Source of the DNA: Symbiodinium natans
Taxonomy: Eukaryota; Sar; Dinophyceae; Suessiales; Symbiodiniaceae
Direction: 5' to 3'
Assembly: GCA_905221605.1 (NCBI GenBank)
Contig: CAJNDS010000514.1
Span: 1 to 64,000, forward strand
DNA: 64,000 nucleotides
The position numbers and the translations under genes are program-made. The notes below the pieces were generated by a model. It did no database searches. It was not told where the DNA came from and saw only the letters and a program-made list of their open reading frames with translations. This document shows positions 17,934 through 29,762 of the stretch, one piece after another (position 1 is the stretch's first letter; each line of letters begins with the position of its first letter).

Positions 17934-18298
17934 ACTAGCGACTACAGGGCGTCTGTGCCGAGTCGATACATTGTCAGATGAGGGGGCGGATACTCGTCAT
18001 TCCATGAGAAAGACCTTGGATTCTCTGTGGCGACAGCCGCCGTCGTCTTGGATCCTACATGTCCAGTGGGGCCTTACCAGGGTTTAGGGTTTATAGGGTT
18101 CAGGGAGGGACCTTGTGGTGATGCGAACCCTAAACAGCTTCAAACCTCAGAGTCGCCAGAGAAGACGCGGTTTCTCGATTCTACATGGACATGTGGATGC
18201 AAAAGCCATGGGGCGACGGATGCTGAACAATTGTCCTGACTTCTTGCACGAGGCCACAAAGTCACAAAAGGCGTTCTTTCCTGAAACTGCACTGTGTT

Positions 18299-18299
<1 letters not shown>

Positions 18300-18335
<36 letters not shown>

Positions 18336-18350
18336 ATATGTATGTACGTA
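18300..18350 (+). repeat. (TA)n/(TATG)n microsatellite at left edge of the block
   Basis: A pure TATA run passing into TATG/TACG units, ending exactly where the inverted terminus begins. Confidence 0.9.
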
Positions 18351-18384
18351 GGACCTTTAGGGTCTATTTGGCACGCCTCGTTTG

Positions 18385-20633
18385 CCGCCGGGAAGTCCCT
18401 AGATTTGATTTTTCAAGGATTTCATGAAATTTAAAATGCCCAAAAAACCCTTGAAATCCTTAAAAAATCAAATCCCGAAATTTAATATTTTAAGGATTTC
18501 AAGGATTTTTTGGGCATTTTAAATTTCATGAAATCCTTGAAAAATCAAATCCCGGGATTTAATTTTTCAAGGATTTCAAGGATTTCATAAAATTTCAATA
18601 CCGGAAAACCTCCCCTCCCCACCCAGAGTACGGGAAGACCACGCGGATTTAAAAATTTATGAAATCCTTGAAATCCTTGAAAAACTAAATCCCGGGATTT
18701 AATTTTTCAAGGATTTCATAAAATTTCAAATGCCCAAAAACCCTTGAAATCCTTAAAAAATCAAATCCTGGGATTTAATATTTTAAGGATTTCAAGGATT
18801 TTTTGGGCATGTTAAATTTTATGAAATCCTTGAAAAATCAAATCCCGGGATTTGATTTTTCAAGGATTTCAAGGATTTCATAAATTTTAAAATCCGCGTG
18901 GTCTTCCCGTACTCTGAGTGGGGAGGGGGGGGTTTGCTTTTGCAGGAGTTCCGGTATTTAAATTTTATGAAATCCTTGAAATCCTTGAAAAATTAAATCC
19001 CGGGATTTAATTTTTCAAGGATTTCATAAAATTTCAAATGCCCAAAAACCCTTGAAATCCTTAAAAAATCAAATCCTGGGATTTAATATTTTAAGGATTT
19101 CAAGGATTTTTTTGGCATTTTAAATTTTATGAAATCCTTGAAAAATCAAATCCCGGGATTTAATTTTTCAAGGATTTCAAGGATTTCATAAATTTTAAAA
19201 TCCGCGTGGTCTTCCCGTACTCTGAGTGGGGAGGGGGGGGTTTGCTTTTGCAGGAGTTCCGGTATTGAAATTTTATGAAATCCTTGAAATCCTTGAAAAA
19301 TCAAATCCCGGGATTTGATTTTTCAAGGATTTCATAAAATTTCAAATGCCCAAAAAATCCTTGAAATCCTTAAAAAATCAAATCCGGGGATTTAATATTT
19401 TAAGGATTTCAAGGATTTTTTGGGCATTTGAAATTTTATGAAATCCTTGAAAAATCAAATCCCGGGATTTAATTTTTCAAGGATTTCAAGGATTTCAAAA
19501 ATTTTAAAATCCGCGTGGTCTTCCCGTACTCTGAGTGGGGAGGGGGGGGGTTTGCTTTTGCAGGAGTTCCGGTATTTAAATTTTATGAAATCCTTGAAAT
19601 CCTTGAAAAATTAAATCCCGGAATTTGATCTTTCAAGGATTTCATGAAATTTAAAATGCCTAAAAAATCCTTGAAATCCTTAAAAAATCAAATCCCGGGA
19701 TTTGATATTTTAAGGATTTCAAGGATTTTTTGGGCATTTCAAATTTCATGAAATCCTTGAAAAATCAAATCCCGGGATTTAATTTTTCAAGGATTTCAAG
19801 GATTTCATAAATTTTAAAATCCACGTGGTCTTCCCGTACTCTGAGTGGGGAGGGGGGGCTTGCTTTTGCAGGATTTCCGGTATTTAAATTTTATGAAATC
19901 CTTGAAATCCTTGAAAAATCAAATCCCGGGATTTGATTTTTCAAGGATTTCATGAAATTTAAAATACCCAAAAAATCCTTGAAATCCTTAAAAAATCAAA
20001 TCCCGGGATTTGATATTTTAAGGATTTCAAGGATTTTTTGGGCATTTTAAATTTCATGAAATCCTTGAAAAATCAAATCCCGGGATTTAATTTTTCAAGG
20101 ATTTCAAGGATTTCATAAATTTTTAAATCCGCGTGGTCTTCCCGTACTCTGAGTGGGGAGGGGGGGGGTTTGCTTTTGCAGGAGTTTCGGTATTTAAATT
20201 TTATGAAATCCTTGAAATCCTTGAAAAACTAAATCCCGGGATTTAATTTTTCAAGGATTTCATGAAATTTAAAATGCCCAAAAAATCCTTGAAATCCTTA
20301 AAAAATCAAATCCCGGGATTTAATATTTTGAGGATTTCAAGGTTTTTTTGGGCATTTTAAATTTTTTATGAAATCCTTGAAAAATCAAATCCCGGGATTT
20401 GATTTTTCAAGGATTTCAAGGATTTCATAAATTTTAAAATCCGCGTGGTCTTCCCGCACTCTGAGTGGGGAGGGGGGCGTTTGCTTTTGCAGGAGCTCCG
20501 GTATTTGAAGTTTATGAAATCCTTGAAATCCTTGAAAAACTAAATCCCGGGATTTAATTTTTCAAGGATTTCATGAAATTTTAAATGCCCAAAAAATCAT
20601 TGAAATCCTTAAAGAACTAAATCCCGGGGTTCG
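18385..20633. repeat. Palindrome-rich satellite, ~309-bp monomer
   Basis: The marker CCGCGTGGTCTTCCCGTACT (or a close variant) recurs at 18894, 19202, 19511, 19821, 20129 and 20441, spacing 308-312 bp. An inverted copy lies near 18627-18646. Each monomer carries nested palindromes around CCCGGG: AAATCCTTGAAAAATCAAAT, CCCGGG, ATTTGATTTTTCAAGGATTT. It has no coding capacity. Confidence 0.92.
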
Positions 20634-20747
20634 GTTTAGGGTTTAGGGTTTAGGGTTTAGGGTTTAGGGTTTAGGGTTTAGGGTTTAGGGTTTAGGGTTT
20701 AGGGTTTAGGGTTTAGGGTTTAGGGTTTAGCGTTTAGGGTTTAGGGT
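20633..20747 (+). repeat. Interstitial telomere-type repeat tract (TTTAGGG)
   Basis: About 16 units, nearly perfect (one GCGTTTA variant). It interrupts the end of the 309-bp satellite, which resumes as a degraded stub at 20748-20880. Confidence 0.95.
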
Positions 20748-20894
20748 AATATCCTTGAAACCCTTAACAAAAATCAAATACCGGATTTGATTGTGTAAGG
20801 AGTTCATAAAAAGTTAAGATGCCGAAAAAGAATTTAAACCCTTTAAAATCAAACCCCGGGAATTGTCTTTTCCAGGATTTCAGACATACCCGCT

Positions 20895-21430
20895 CATTGC
20901 CCATCCCACATCACCCCGCATCATCTCCCATCATCTCCCATCGTTTCTCTCATCCCCCATCATGCCCCATCATCCCCCAATCATCCCCCATCATCTCCCA
21001 TCATTTCGGGAGGGGTGAAAGGGATGATGGGGGATGATGGGGGATGAGACAGTCAGCCCCCTTATCATGTCCCATCGTCTCTCTCATCCCGCGTCATCCC
21101 CCATCATCCCCCATCATCCCCCATCATCCCCCATCATCCCGCATCATCCGCCATCATCCCCATCATCTCCCATCATCCCCCATCATCCCCCATCATCATT
21201 CCCCATCATCTCTCATAATCCCTTTCACCCCCCCATCATCCACCATCATCCCCCATCAGCCCCCATCATCGTCCCCGATCAGCCCCTATCATGCCCCATC
21301 ATGTCTCTCATCCCGCGTCATCCCCCATCATTCCCCATCACCCCCCATCATCTCCCATCATCCCGCATCATCCCCCATCATCCCCCATCATCATTCCCCA
21401 TCATCTCCCATAATCCCTTTCACCCCCCGT
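20895..21430 (+). repeat. CATCATCCCC minisatellite
   Basis: Dozens of 9-10-mers of the type CCCCATCATC with TCTCCCATC and CCGCATCATC variants. A short opposite-strand stretch (GATGATGGGGGATGATGG) sits at 21018-21050. Confidence 0.9.
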
Positions 21431-23609
21431 CTTGAGGGGTTAGTGACTGCCCTAGAGGTTAATCGTATGTCCCCCCGCTTCGTGTTGTTGTGATTTGGTA
21501 GGGGCCCAGAGGTTTGTATGAGTTGTTTTCTTCGTTCGTGTTGTTTGGGTTTTGTGAGGGCCCCGGAGGTTTGTCGCATGTCCCCTTTCTTCGTGCTTGT
21601 AGGGTTTGGGGAGTGTCTAGATAATTGTCAAAAATCATTCCTTCCGCGCTCGTACTATGAGGGGCTAGTGGCTGCCCTAGAGGTTTGTCGTATATTCCCC
21701 CGCTTCGTGTTCCTGAGATTTGGTAGGGGCCAGAGGCTTGTCATATGTCCCCTCCCTTCGTCCCTTCGTGTTGTGAGGGTTGCATTCGGCCTTGGAGGTT
21801 TGCCGTATGTCCCCTTTCTTGGCGTCTAGATGATTGTCATCATAAGTCATTTGCTTCCGTGGTCGTATTATGAGGGCTATTGACCGCCCTAGAGATTTGT
21901 CGTATGCCCCCCTGCTTCGTGTTCCTGTGAGTTGGGAGGGGCCTAAAGGTTTATCTTTTGTCCCCTCCCTTCGTCCCTTCGTATTGTAAGGGTTTCGTGA
22001 GCGCTCTGGAGGTTTTTCATATATCCCCTTTGTTCGTGCTTGTAGGGTTGAGGGAGTGTCTAGATGATTATCATATATCATTTGCTTCCGCAGTCGCTAT
22101 GAGGGTATTGATTGCCCTAAAGATTTCTCGTGTGCCCCCCCGCTTCGTATTCCTGTGATTTGGTAGGGGTCTAGAGGTTTGTCGTAATTCCTCTCCCTTC
22201 GTTCCTTCGTGGGATGTTTGCGTGTGTCCCCTTTCATCGTGCTTGTAGGGTTTGGGGAGCCTAGACGACTGATATATATATATATATATAATTCGATTCC
22301 GTGCTCGTATTGTGAGGGGCTAGTGATCGCCCTAGAGGTTTGTCGTATGTCCCCCCGATTCCTGTTCCTGAGATTTGGTGGGGGCCTAGAGCTTTGTCGT
22401 ATGTCCCCTCCTTTCGCCCCTTCGTGTTGTAGGGGTTTTGTTGGGCCTTGAAGGCTTGTCGTGTGTCCCCTTTCTTCGTGCTTGGAGAGTTTGAGGAGCG
22501 TCGAGATGATTACCATACATCATTTGCTTCCGTGCTCGTACTATGTGCGGTTAGTGACTGCCTTAGAGGTTTGTCGTATGTCCCCTTCCTTCGTCCCTTC
22601 GCGTTGTATGGGTGGTAAGGGTTTTGTGAGGGCCCTGGAGGCTAGTCGTATATCCACTTTCTTCGAGCTTGTAGGGTTTGGGGGGGAGCGTCTAGAGTCT
22701 AGATGATCGTCATATATGATTTGCTTCCGTGCTCAAACTATGAGGGGCTAGTGACTGTCATAGAGGTTTGTCATTTGTCCCCCCCGTTTCCTTGGTCCTG
22801 TGATTTGGTAGGGGCTTAGAGGTTTGTCATATATTCCCTCCCTTCGTCCTTTCGTGTTGCAAGGGTTTTGTGAGAGCCCTGCAAATTTGCCGTATGTCCC
22901 TTTTCTTCTTGCTTGTAGGGTTTGGGGAGCGTCTAGACGACTGACATATGTAATTTGATTCCGGGCTCGTATTGTGCGGGGCTAGTGACTGCCCTAGAGG
23001 TTTGTCGTATGCCCTCCGCTTCCTTGTTCCTGTGATGTAGTAGGGGCCTACAGGTTTGTCGTGTGTCCCCTTTCTTGGCATCTAGATGATTGTCATAAGT
23101 CATTTGCTTCTGAGGTTTTTTTTTGGTCCCCTCCCTTCGTCCCTTCGTGTTGTAAGGGTTTCGTGAGCGCTCTGGAGGTTTTTCGTATGTCCCCTTTGTT
23201 CGTGCTTGCAGGGTTTGGGGAGTGTCTAGATGATTATCACATATCGTTTGCTTCCGCAGTCGCTATGAGGGTATTGATTGCCCTAAAGATTTCTCGTGTG
23301 TCCCCCGCTTCGTATTCCTGTGATTTGGTAGGGGTCTAGAGGTTTGTCGTAATTCCTCTCCCTTCGTTCCTTCGTGGGATGTTTGCGTGTGTCCCCTTTC
23401 TTCGTGCTTGTAGGGTTTGGGGAGCCTAGACGACTGATATATACATATATATATATATATGGTACCCCCCCCCCCAGTGACCTACCCTTTTTCGCCTTGT
23501 CTCAAGTCACCCAGCTGCACTGCAAGCAAACTCGGTGTGCAATATAGCGTATTTCTAGGGCGTAGACTAAAATACAACAAAAATCGCATACACGGGACAG
23601 TAGAAAAAC

Positions 23610-23885
23610 CAAAAATACCAAAACCAAAAAAAACAAAAAACAAAACCAAAAAAAAACAAAACAACCAAAACCAAAAAAAAACAAAAAAACAAAAACCAAA
23701 AACACCAAAAAAACAATTCTCTGGGACTCTCAGGAATCCCTATGGGGCTTCTCCAAGAGTCCCGGAAAATTGTTTTTTTTGTTTTTTTTTTGGTTTTTTT
23801 GGTTTTGTTTTTTTTGGTTTTTTTGGTTTTGGTATTTTTGGTTTTTTGGTTTTGGTATTTTGGCTTTTTGGTTCGCCTTCACGGT
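23610..23885. repeat. Large A-rich/T-rich fold-back
   Basis: An arm of ACCAAAAAAAACAAAA-type units (23610-23720) is complementary to GGTTTTTTTTGGTTTT-type units (23770-23885). The loop contains GGGACTCT and AGAGTCCC, a second inverted pair. It could form a hairpin over 100 bp long. Confidence 0.75.
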
Positions 23886-23999
23886 CACGAGGCAACAACT
23901 ACACATTTTTCAGTGTGCTTATGCTAATTGTGCTTTTCAGAAATAGTATACAAGTGGTCTTTCTAGTGCTTCAGAACTATTTGTTTCGTTATTACGTAA

Positions 24000-25560
24000 G
24001 TAGAGCCGCTAGTGTTTAGTGCATCTTTTGGTTGTACTCAAGTGTAGTAGACCTTATTCAGCCATTACTTGGTGCTCTGGTAGCTAAATTCGCATGGATA
24101 ATATTTGCCTGGTAAATGCGATTAATTATCTAGAAGCAGCATTTGCAATACTCGGCTTGAGGAAAAGCATTTATTGCTTAGAATTGTTTGGTTAAAAAGT
24201 GACTCCTACTCGTCCAGGGATACCCCAAAACCCTATAATCCAAACTTCACCAGAGATTCTCCTGAAAAGCTTGCGCTTTTGGATGTTTTTATGTATTTGT
24301 GAACTGGCCTTCACTAAGTAGTTTTCTAGGATTCTTGTGCATTTGTTAAGCCTGATTGTGCAAGTTGCGAAAAAGCATAGCATATATGTGGTCTTTATTG
24401 AATACTTCAGACATGTTTGTTTCATCGTTATGTAAGTAGAACCGCTTCTATTTCCATTATTGTGCATTTTTAAGCTTGCTTATGCAAATTGTGCTTTTCA
24501 GACATAGTATATAAGTGGTCTTTATTGAATACTTCAGCAATTTTTGTCTCATTGTTATGCAGGTAGAACCGCTTCCATTTCCGTTAGTGTTTATTTCGTA
24601 TTGGGTTGAGTATGGTCCTTTAAATAGTATTCACTTGGGTCAAATTGGGCTATTTGCTTAAGAATTCCTCTAGTAGTTAAATTCGCATAGAATGAATACT
24701 TCAAAAAAAGGATTGTTTCATGAATATGTAAACATAAGGTGTTTCATTTGACTTTGCAGATAGTATTTCAATAATACTTTGCCTGGTATAAACACAACTG
24801 TTTCAATGCATGAGTTGCTCAACAAAGCACTATTTGCCCTTTAAACCACACTTTGCCATAATTTTTTTTGTTGAATATGGTGCTTCTTTCGTATTTTGGT
24901 TGAGTATGGTCCTTTAAATGGTATTCACTTGAGTCAAATTGGGCTATTTGCTTAATAATTGCTCGAGTAGCTAAATTCGCATAAAATGATTATTTCAAAA
25001 ATAAAAACGATTCATGAATATGTAAACATAAGGTATTTCAGTGGACTTTTCAGAGAGCATACTTTGCCTAGTACAAACACAATTGTATAAATACAGTAGT
25101 TGCTCAACAAAGCATTATTTGCACTTTAAACGCACACTTTGCCATATTTTGGTTGAGAATGGTGTCTATTTCGTATCTTGGTTGAGTATGCTCCTTTAAA
25201 TAGTATTCACTTGAGTCAACTTGGGCTCTTTGCTTAACAATTTCTCCAGTAGTTAAATTCGCATAGAACCAAGAAAAATGTTTCACTATTTGATTAATAC
25301 TTTGCCTCGTACAAACACACTTGTATAAATAAATTAGTTGCTCAACAAAACATTAATTGCCCTTTAAACGCACAATTTGCATAGAAAGCCACAAATCTAA
25401 ACATCTAAAGACAGCAATGTCCGCTTCAGATTCAAAATGTAGATTCTTCCAATGCTGGCTTATCGGGGTCTGTGAGGTGGGTGTCCCAGTAACTGTCCTT
25501 CAATACCCGGTGATTAACTACGCGACTTTTGGGCCTTCTTTGTTATATTTTGTTAAAAAG
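24000..25560. repeat. AT-rich interior of the nested element with internal direct repeats
   Basis: Motifs recur two to four times: TGGTCTTTATTGAATACTTC, GTTGAGTATGGTCCTTTAAA, TAGTTAAATTCGCATAGAA and TTGCTCAACAAAGCA. No open frame looks coding. Confidence 0.7.
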
Positions 25561-27859
25561 GCCTAAAAAGGCCGAAAAAGGGTAGGTCGCTGGGGGGGGG
25601 GGGTAGCATATATATATATATATATATAATTCGATTCCGTGCTCGTATTGTGAGGGGCTAGTGATCGCCCTAGAGGTTTGTCGTATGTCCTCCCGATTCT
25701 TGTTCCTGAGATTTGGTAGGGGCCTAGAGCTTTGTCGTATGTCCCCTCCTTTCGCCCCTTCGTGTTGTAGGGGTTTTGTTGGGCCCTTGAAGGCTTGTCG
25801 TGTGTCCCCTTTCTTCGAGCTTGGAGAATTGAGGAGTGTCGAGATGATTACCATACATCATTTGCTTCCGTGCTCGTACTATGTGGGGTTAGTGACTGCC
25901 CTAGAGGTTTGTCATATGTCCCCTTCCTTCGTCCCTTCGCGTTGTATGGGTAAGGGTTTTGTGAGGGCCCTGGAGGCTAGTCGTATATCCACTTTCTTCG
26001 AGCTTGTAGGGTTTGGGGGGAGCGTCTAGAGTCTAGATGATCGTCATATATGATTTGCTTCCGTGCTCAAACTATGAGGGGCTAGTGGCTGTCCTAGAGG
26101 TTTGTCATTTGTCCCCCCCGTTTCCTTGGTCCTGTGATTTGGTAGGGGCTTAGAGGTTTGTCATACGTTCTCTCGCTTCGTCCTTTCGTGTTGCAAGGGT
26201 TTTGTGAGAGCCCTGCAAAATTGCCGTGTGTCCCCTTTCTTCTCACTTGTAGGGTTTGGGGAGCGTCTAGACGACTGACATATAATTTGATTCCGTGCTC
26301 GTATTGTGAGGGGCTAGTGATTGCCCATGATTGCCCTAGAGGTTTGTCGTATGTCCCCCCGATTCCTGTTCCTGAGATTTGGTAGGGGCTTAGAGCTTTG
26401 TCGTATGTCCCCTCCTTTCGCCCCTTCGTGTTGTAGGGGTTTTGTTGGGCCTTGAAGGTTTGTCGTGTGTCCCCTTTCTTCGTGCTTGGAGAGTTTGAGG
26501 AGCGTCGAGATGATTACCATACATCATTTGCTTCCGTGCTCGTACTATGTGGGGTTACTGACTGCCCTAGAGGTTTGTCGTATGTCCCCTTCCTTCGTCC
26601 CTTCGCGTTGTATGGGTGGTAAGGGTTTTGTGAGGGCCCTGGAGGCTAGTCGTATATCCACTTTCTTCGAGCTTGTAGGGTTTGGGGGAGCGTCTAGAGT
26701 CTAGATGATCGTCATATATGATTTGCTTCCGTGCTCAAACTATGAGGGGCTAGTGGCTGTCCTAGAGGTTTGTCATTTGTCCCCCCCGTTTCCTTGGTCC
26801 TGTGATTTGGTAGGGGCTTAGAGGTTTGTCATACGTTCCCTCGCTTCGTCCTTTCGTGTTGCAAGGGTTTTGTGAGAGCCCTGCAAAATTGCCGTGTGTC
26901 CCCTTTCTTCTCACTTGTAGGGTTTGGGGAGCGTCTAGACGACTGACATATAATTTGATTCCGTGCTCGTATTGTGAGGGGCTAGTGACTGCCCTAGGGG
27001 TTTGTCGTATGCCCCCTCCCCCGCTTCCTTGTTCCTGTGATGTAGTAGGGGCCTACAGGTTTGTCGTATGTCCCCTGCCTTCGTCCCTTCGTGTTGTAAG
27101 GCTGATAAAATTTTTCTGAGGGCCCTTGGAGATTTGTCGTATGTCCCCACGCTTGGTGTTCCTGAGATTTGGTAGGGGCCAGAGATTTGTCGAATGTCCC
27201 CTCCTTTCGTCCCTTCGTGTTGAAATTGCTTTGTTGGGGGAAGGTTTGTCGTATGTCACCTTTCTTTCTTCTTAGAGGGTTTGGGGATCTTCTAGAAAAC
27301 TGTCATATATCATTTGCTTCCGTGCTCGTATTATGAGGGCTTTCTGTTCCTGCGATGTGGTAGGGGCCTAAAGAGGTTTGTCGTGCGCCCCCTCCCTTCG
27401 TCCCTTTGAGTTGCAAGGGTTTTGTTGGACCTGGAAGATTTATCGTATGTCTCCTTTGTAGGGCGTGGGGAGCGTCTAGATGATTATCATATATGATTTG
27501 CTTCCGTGCTCGTATTATGAGGGGCTAGTGACTGCCCTAGAGGTTTGTTTTATGTCTCCCTGCTTCGTGTTCATGTGATTTGCTAGGGTCCTGGAGATTT
27601 GTCGTATGTCATTTTACCCTATACGAAATTAGATACAATCCCTTCGTCCCTTCGTGTTGTAAGGGTTTCGTGAGGGTCCTAGAGGTTTGTCGTATGTGCC
27701 CTTCCTTCGTCCCTTCTTGTTGTAAGGGTTTTGTGAGGGCCCTGCAAATTTGCCGTATGTCCCCTTTCTTCGTGCTTGTAGGATTTGGGCAGCGTCTAGA
27801 TGATTGTCATTATCATTTGCTTCCGTGCTCGTACTATGAGGCGCTAGTAACTGCCCTAG

Positions 27860-28556
27860 ACCTTCAGGGCCCTCACAAAACCCTTACAACACGAAGGGAC
27901 GAAGGGAGACGACATACGACAAACCTCTATCATCTAGAGGCTCCCCAAACCCTACAAGCAAGAAGAAAGGGGACATACGACCAACCTCCAGGGCCCTCAC
28001 AGAACCCTTACAATAGGAAGGAATGAAGGGAGGCGACACACTACGAACCTTTAGGCCCCTACCAAATCACAGGATCACGAAGCGGGGGCGTCATCTGACA
28101 AACCTCCAGGCCAATCACTAGCCCCTCATAATACGAGCACGGAAGCACATGATATGTGATTATCATCTACACACTCCCCAGACCCTACAAGCACGAACAA
28201 AGGGGACATACGACAAACCTCCAGGACCCTCCCAAAACCCTTACAACACGAAGGGACGAAGGGAGGGGACACACGACAAACCTTTAGCCCCCTACCAAAT
28301 CACAGGAACACGAAGCGGGGGGACATACGACAAACCTCTAGGGCAGGCACTAGCCCTCATAATACGAGCACGGAAACACATCATATATGTTAATCATTTT
28401 GATGCTCCCCCAAAACCTATAAGAACGAGAAAGGGGAAGCACACAAACCTCCAAAGCCCTTACAAAACCCTTACAACACGAAGGGACGAAGGGAGGGGAC
28501 ATACGACAAACCTCTGGCCCCTACCAAGTCACAGGAAACACGAAGCGAGGGTGCTT
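27860..28556 (-). repeat. Inverted segment of the 220-bp array
   Basis: The same monomers appear in reverse complement (GGGGACATACGACAAACCTC, CACGAAGGGACGAAGGGAGG). The switch lies at about 27858, inside CTGCCCTAGACC. Confidence 0.88.
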
Positions 28557-28597
28557 GCCTAAGTCTGGCTGTTGGCCGGCTGGATCTACATTTACTG

Positions 28598-28660
<63 letters not shown>

Positions 28661-28692
28661 CTACTACTCCTACTACTACTACCACTACTACT
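28598..28692 (+). repeat. (CTA)n trinucleotide repeat
   Basis: About 30 CTA triplets with a few CTC/CCA interruptions, just inside the right terminus of the 10.4-kb block. Confidence 0.95.
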
Positions 28693-28754
28693 TTCAAGAA
28701 GTTTTGTAAATAGTAAACAAAGGGGCGTGCCAAATAGACCCTAAAGGTCCATGC

Positions 28755-28870
28755 CACATATATGTATAGATATATATATATATATCCATATATATATATA
28801 TGTACATACATACATACATACATACATACATACATACATACATACATACATACATACATACATACATACA
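28755..28870 (+). repeat. (TA)n and (CATA)n microsatellite at right edge of the block
   Basis: TATATA runs followed by about 17 CATA units, mirroring the (TA)n/(TATG)n tract outside the left terminus. Confidence 0.93.
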
Positions 28871-29289
28871 GAAGCAAAAACAAAAAACACATCCGGGCCT
28901 CGATGGGGCTACGCCTGTGGAGTCTGCCACAGCTGCAGAAAGCGCCGACCTCCCACCATACACTGAAGAGGCCTATCCTACCCAAGCCCCTCACACCACC
29001 AAATATCATACACATCAATACAATTAGCGCGAATAATCATGTTTGGCTCTGAAAACCGCATCACACCTTGCAGCAGCTTAGGCCTGATACGGCAAGCTCA
29101 TCTTTGGTATACGGCCCCCAGTATGGCTTCCCAAACATGGCCTGATGTGCGTACTACTTACAAGGGTCGGAATGATTACGAATGGTATTCCCTTATGGTC
29201 CCTTTATCATTACTATACTATAGTAAAGCCCTATTCTAACCATTAAGGCCCCTATGTTAGCCCGTGCTTCCTCATGCCTCTGTTCTGTC

Positions 29290-29360
29290 ATCTGAGTGCG
29301 CTGCACTTTGCCGTCGGCCGGCAATGTAAGGTCAAACCTGCGGCAGGCGACTCCCGTGCC
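29290..29360 (+). repeat. Duplication block S, copy 1
   Basis: CATCTGAGTGCGCTGCACTT, GTCGGCCGGCAA and GGCAGGCGACTCCC recur at 33287-33355. The two copies bracket a ~4.0-kb unit containing zinc-ribbon copy 1. Confidence 0.8.
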
Positions 29361-29762
29361 ATTTGTTGAACATCATAAGCACGAGAAGCAAGCAACGGTT
29401 TGGAGCTGCTCTGCTTTGAATATTGAATTCGACGACCTGCCGCAAGCACTACTGAAGAGACGCTGGATGTCCATTTCTGTAAGGGGATTTCAATACCGGC
29501 TTTCGATTCAGACCCGGTTACAGGTACCCTAACGAAGAATATATAACCACATAACCCTTCGTATCCCACATACACCCAAGGTTCCAAGGTATAGCTGCCC
29601 ATGAACCGACCACGCAAACTTATGAGTCTCATTCACGCACACCTGCGGCGCGAAAGCCCCGCGTGGGCCTGCGGCGCGGAAGCCGCGCATGGTTTGCATC
29701 CAATTCTGAGCGAACTACCAAGCCATGATCTCAGAACCAAGCTCTTGCATGCCTTGAGCTGC

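Larger units (their letters stand above)
23463..25605. mobile_element. 2.15-kb inverted-repeat element nested in the 220-bp array
   Basis: Left end TACCCCCCCCCC, AGTGACCTACCCTTTTTCG. Right end, complemented: TACCCCCCCCCC, AGCGACCTACCCTTTTTCG. The element sits inside a (TA)n run. The paralogous unoccupied site at 22257-22300 shows the same flanks (CCTAGACGACTGATAT and AATTCGATTCCGTG). The interior is AT-rich with internal direct repeats and no convincing coding region, so it appears non-autonomous. Confidence 0.8.
21430..27858 (+). repeat. Tandem ~220-bp repeats in a ~660-bp higher-order array
   Basis: Monomers carry GGTTTGTCGTATGTCCCC, CTTCGTCCCTTCGTGTTG and CATTTGCTTCCGTGCTCG. The marker ATTCGATTCCGTGCTCG or a variant recurs at about 22289, 22946, 25628, 26287 and 26956. 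Apart from the 23.46-25.61 kb insertion, this gives a ~660-bp period of three monomers. Open frames here are repeat by-products. Confidence 0.88.
18351..28750. mobile_element. 10.4-kb non-coding block with 27-nt terminal inverted repeats
   Basis: GGACCTTTAGGGTCTATTTG followed by GCACGCC at 18351-18377 is exactly complementary to 28724-28750. Both outer sides carry (TA)n and (TATG)n/(CATA)n microsatellites. The interior holds only satellites, telomere repeats and a nested element; the open frames inside are repeat by-products. It may be a large non-autonomous transposon, or two copies of one small element that happen to bracket an array. Confidence 0.55.

Noticed and set aside
18385-20633. CRISPR-like array
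   Set aside because: Units are ~309 bp, palindrome-rich and lack unique spacers; the genome is eukaryotic.
21034-21493. Long open frames (133-149 codons) rich in P, H, I and S
   Set aside because: They are direct translations of the CATCATCCCC minisatellite. All frames are open because the unit lacks stops.
23459-24019. 186-codon frame with K/P/T-rich then F/G-rich halves
   Set aside because: Translation of the A-rich/T-rich fold-back; the symmetry of the composition reflects the inverted repeat.
21518-28562. Many 70-150-codon frames with repeated words such as GLVTALEVCRMSP
   Set aside because: They recur with the 220-bp repeat monomers on both strands and have no independent support as genes.
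28521-29052. Frames rich in Y/I/H or V (YIHTYIHT, VVVVVVV)
   Set aside because: Produced by the (CTA)n, (TA)n and (CATA)n microsatellites.
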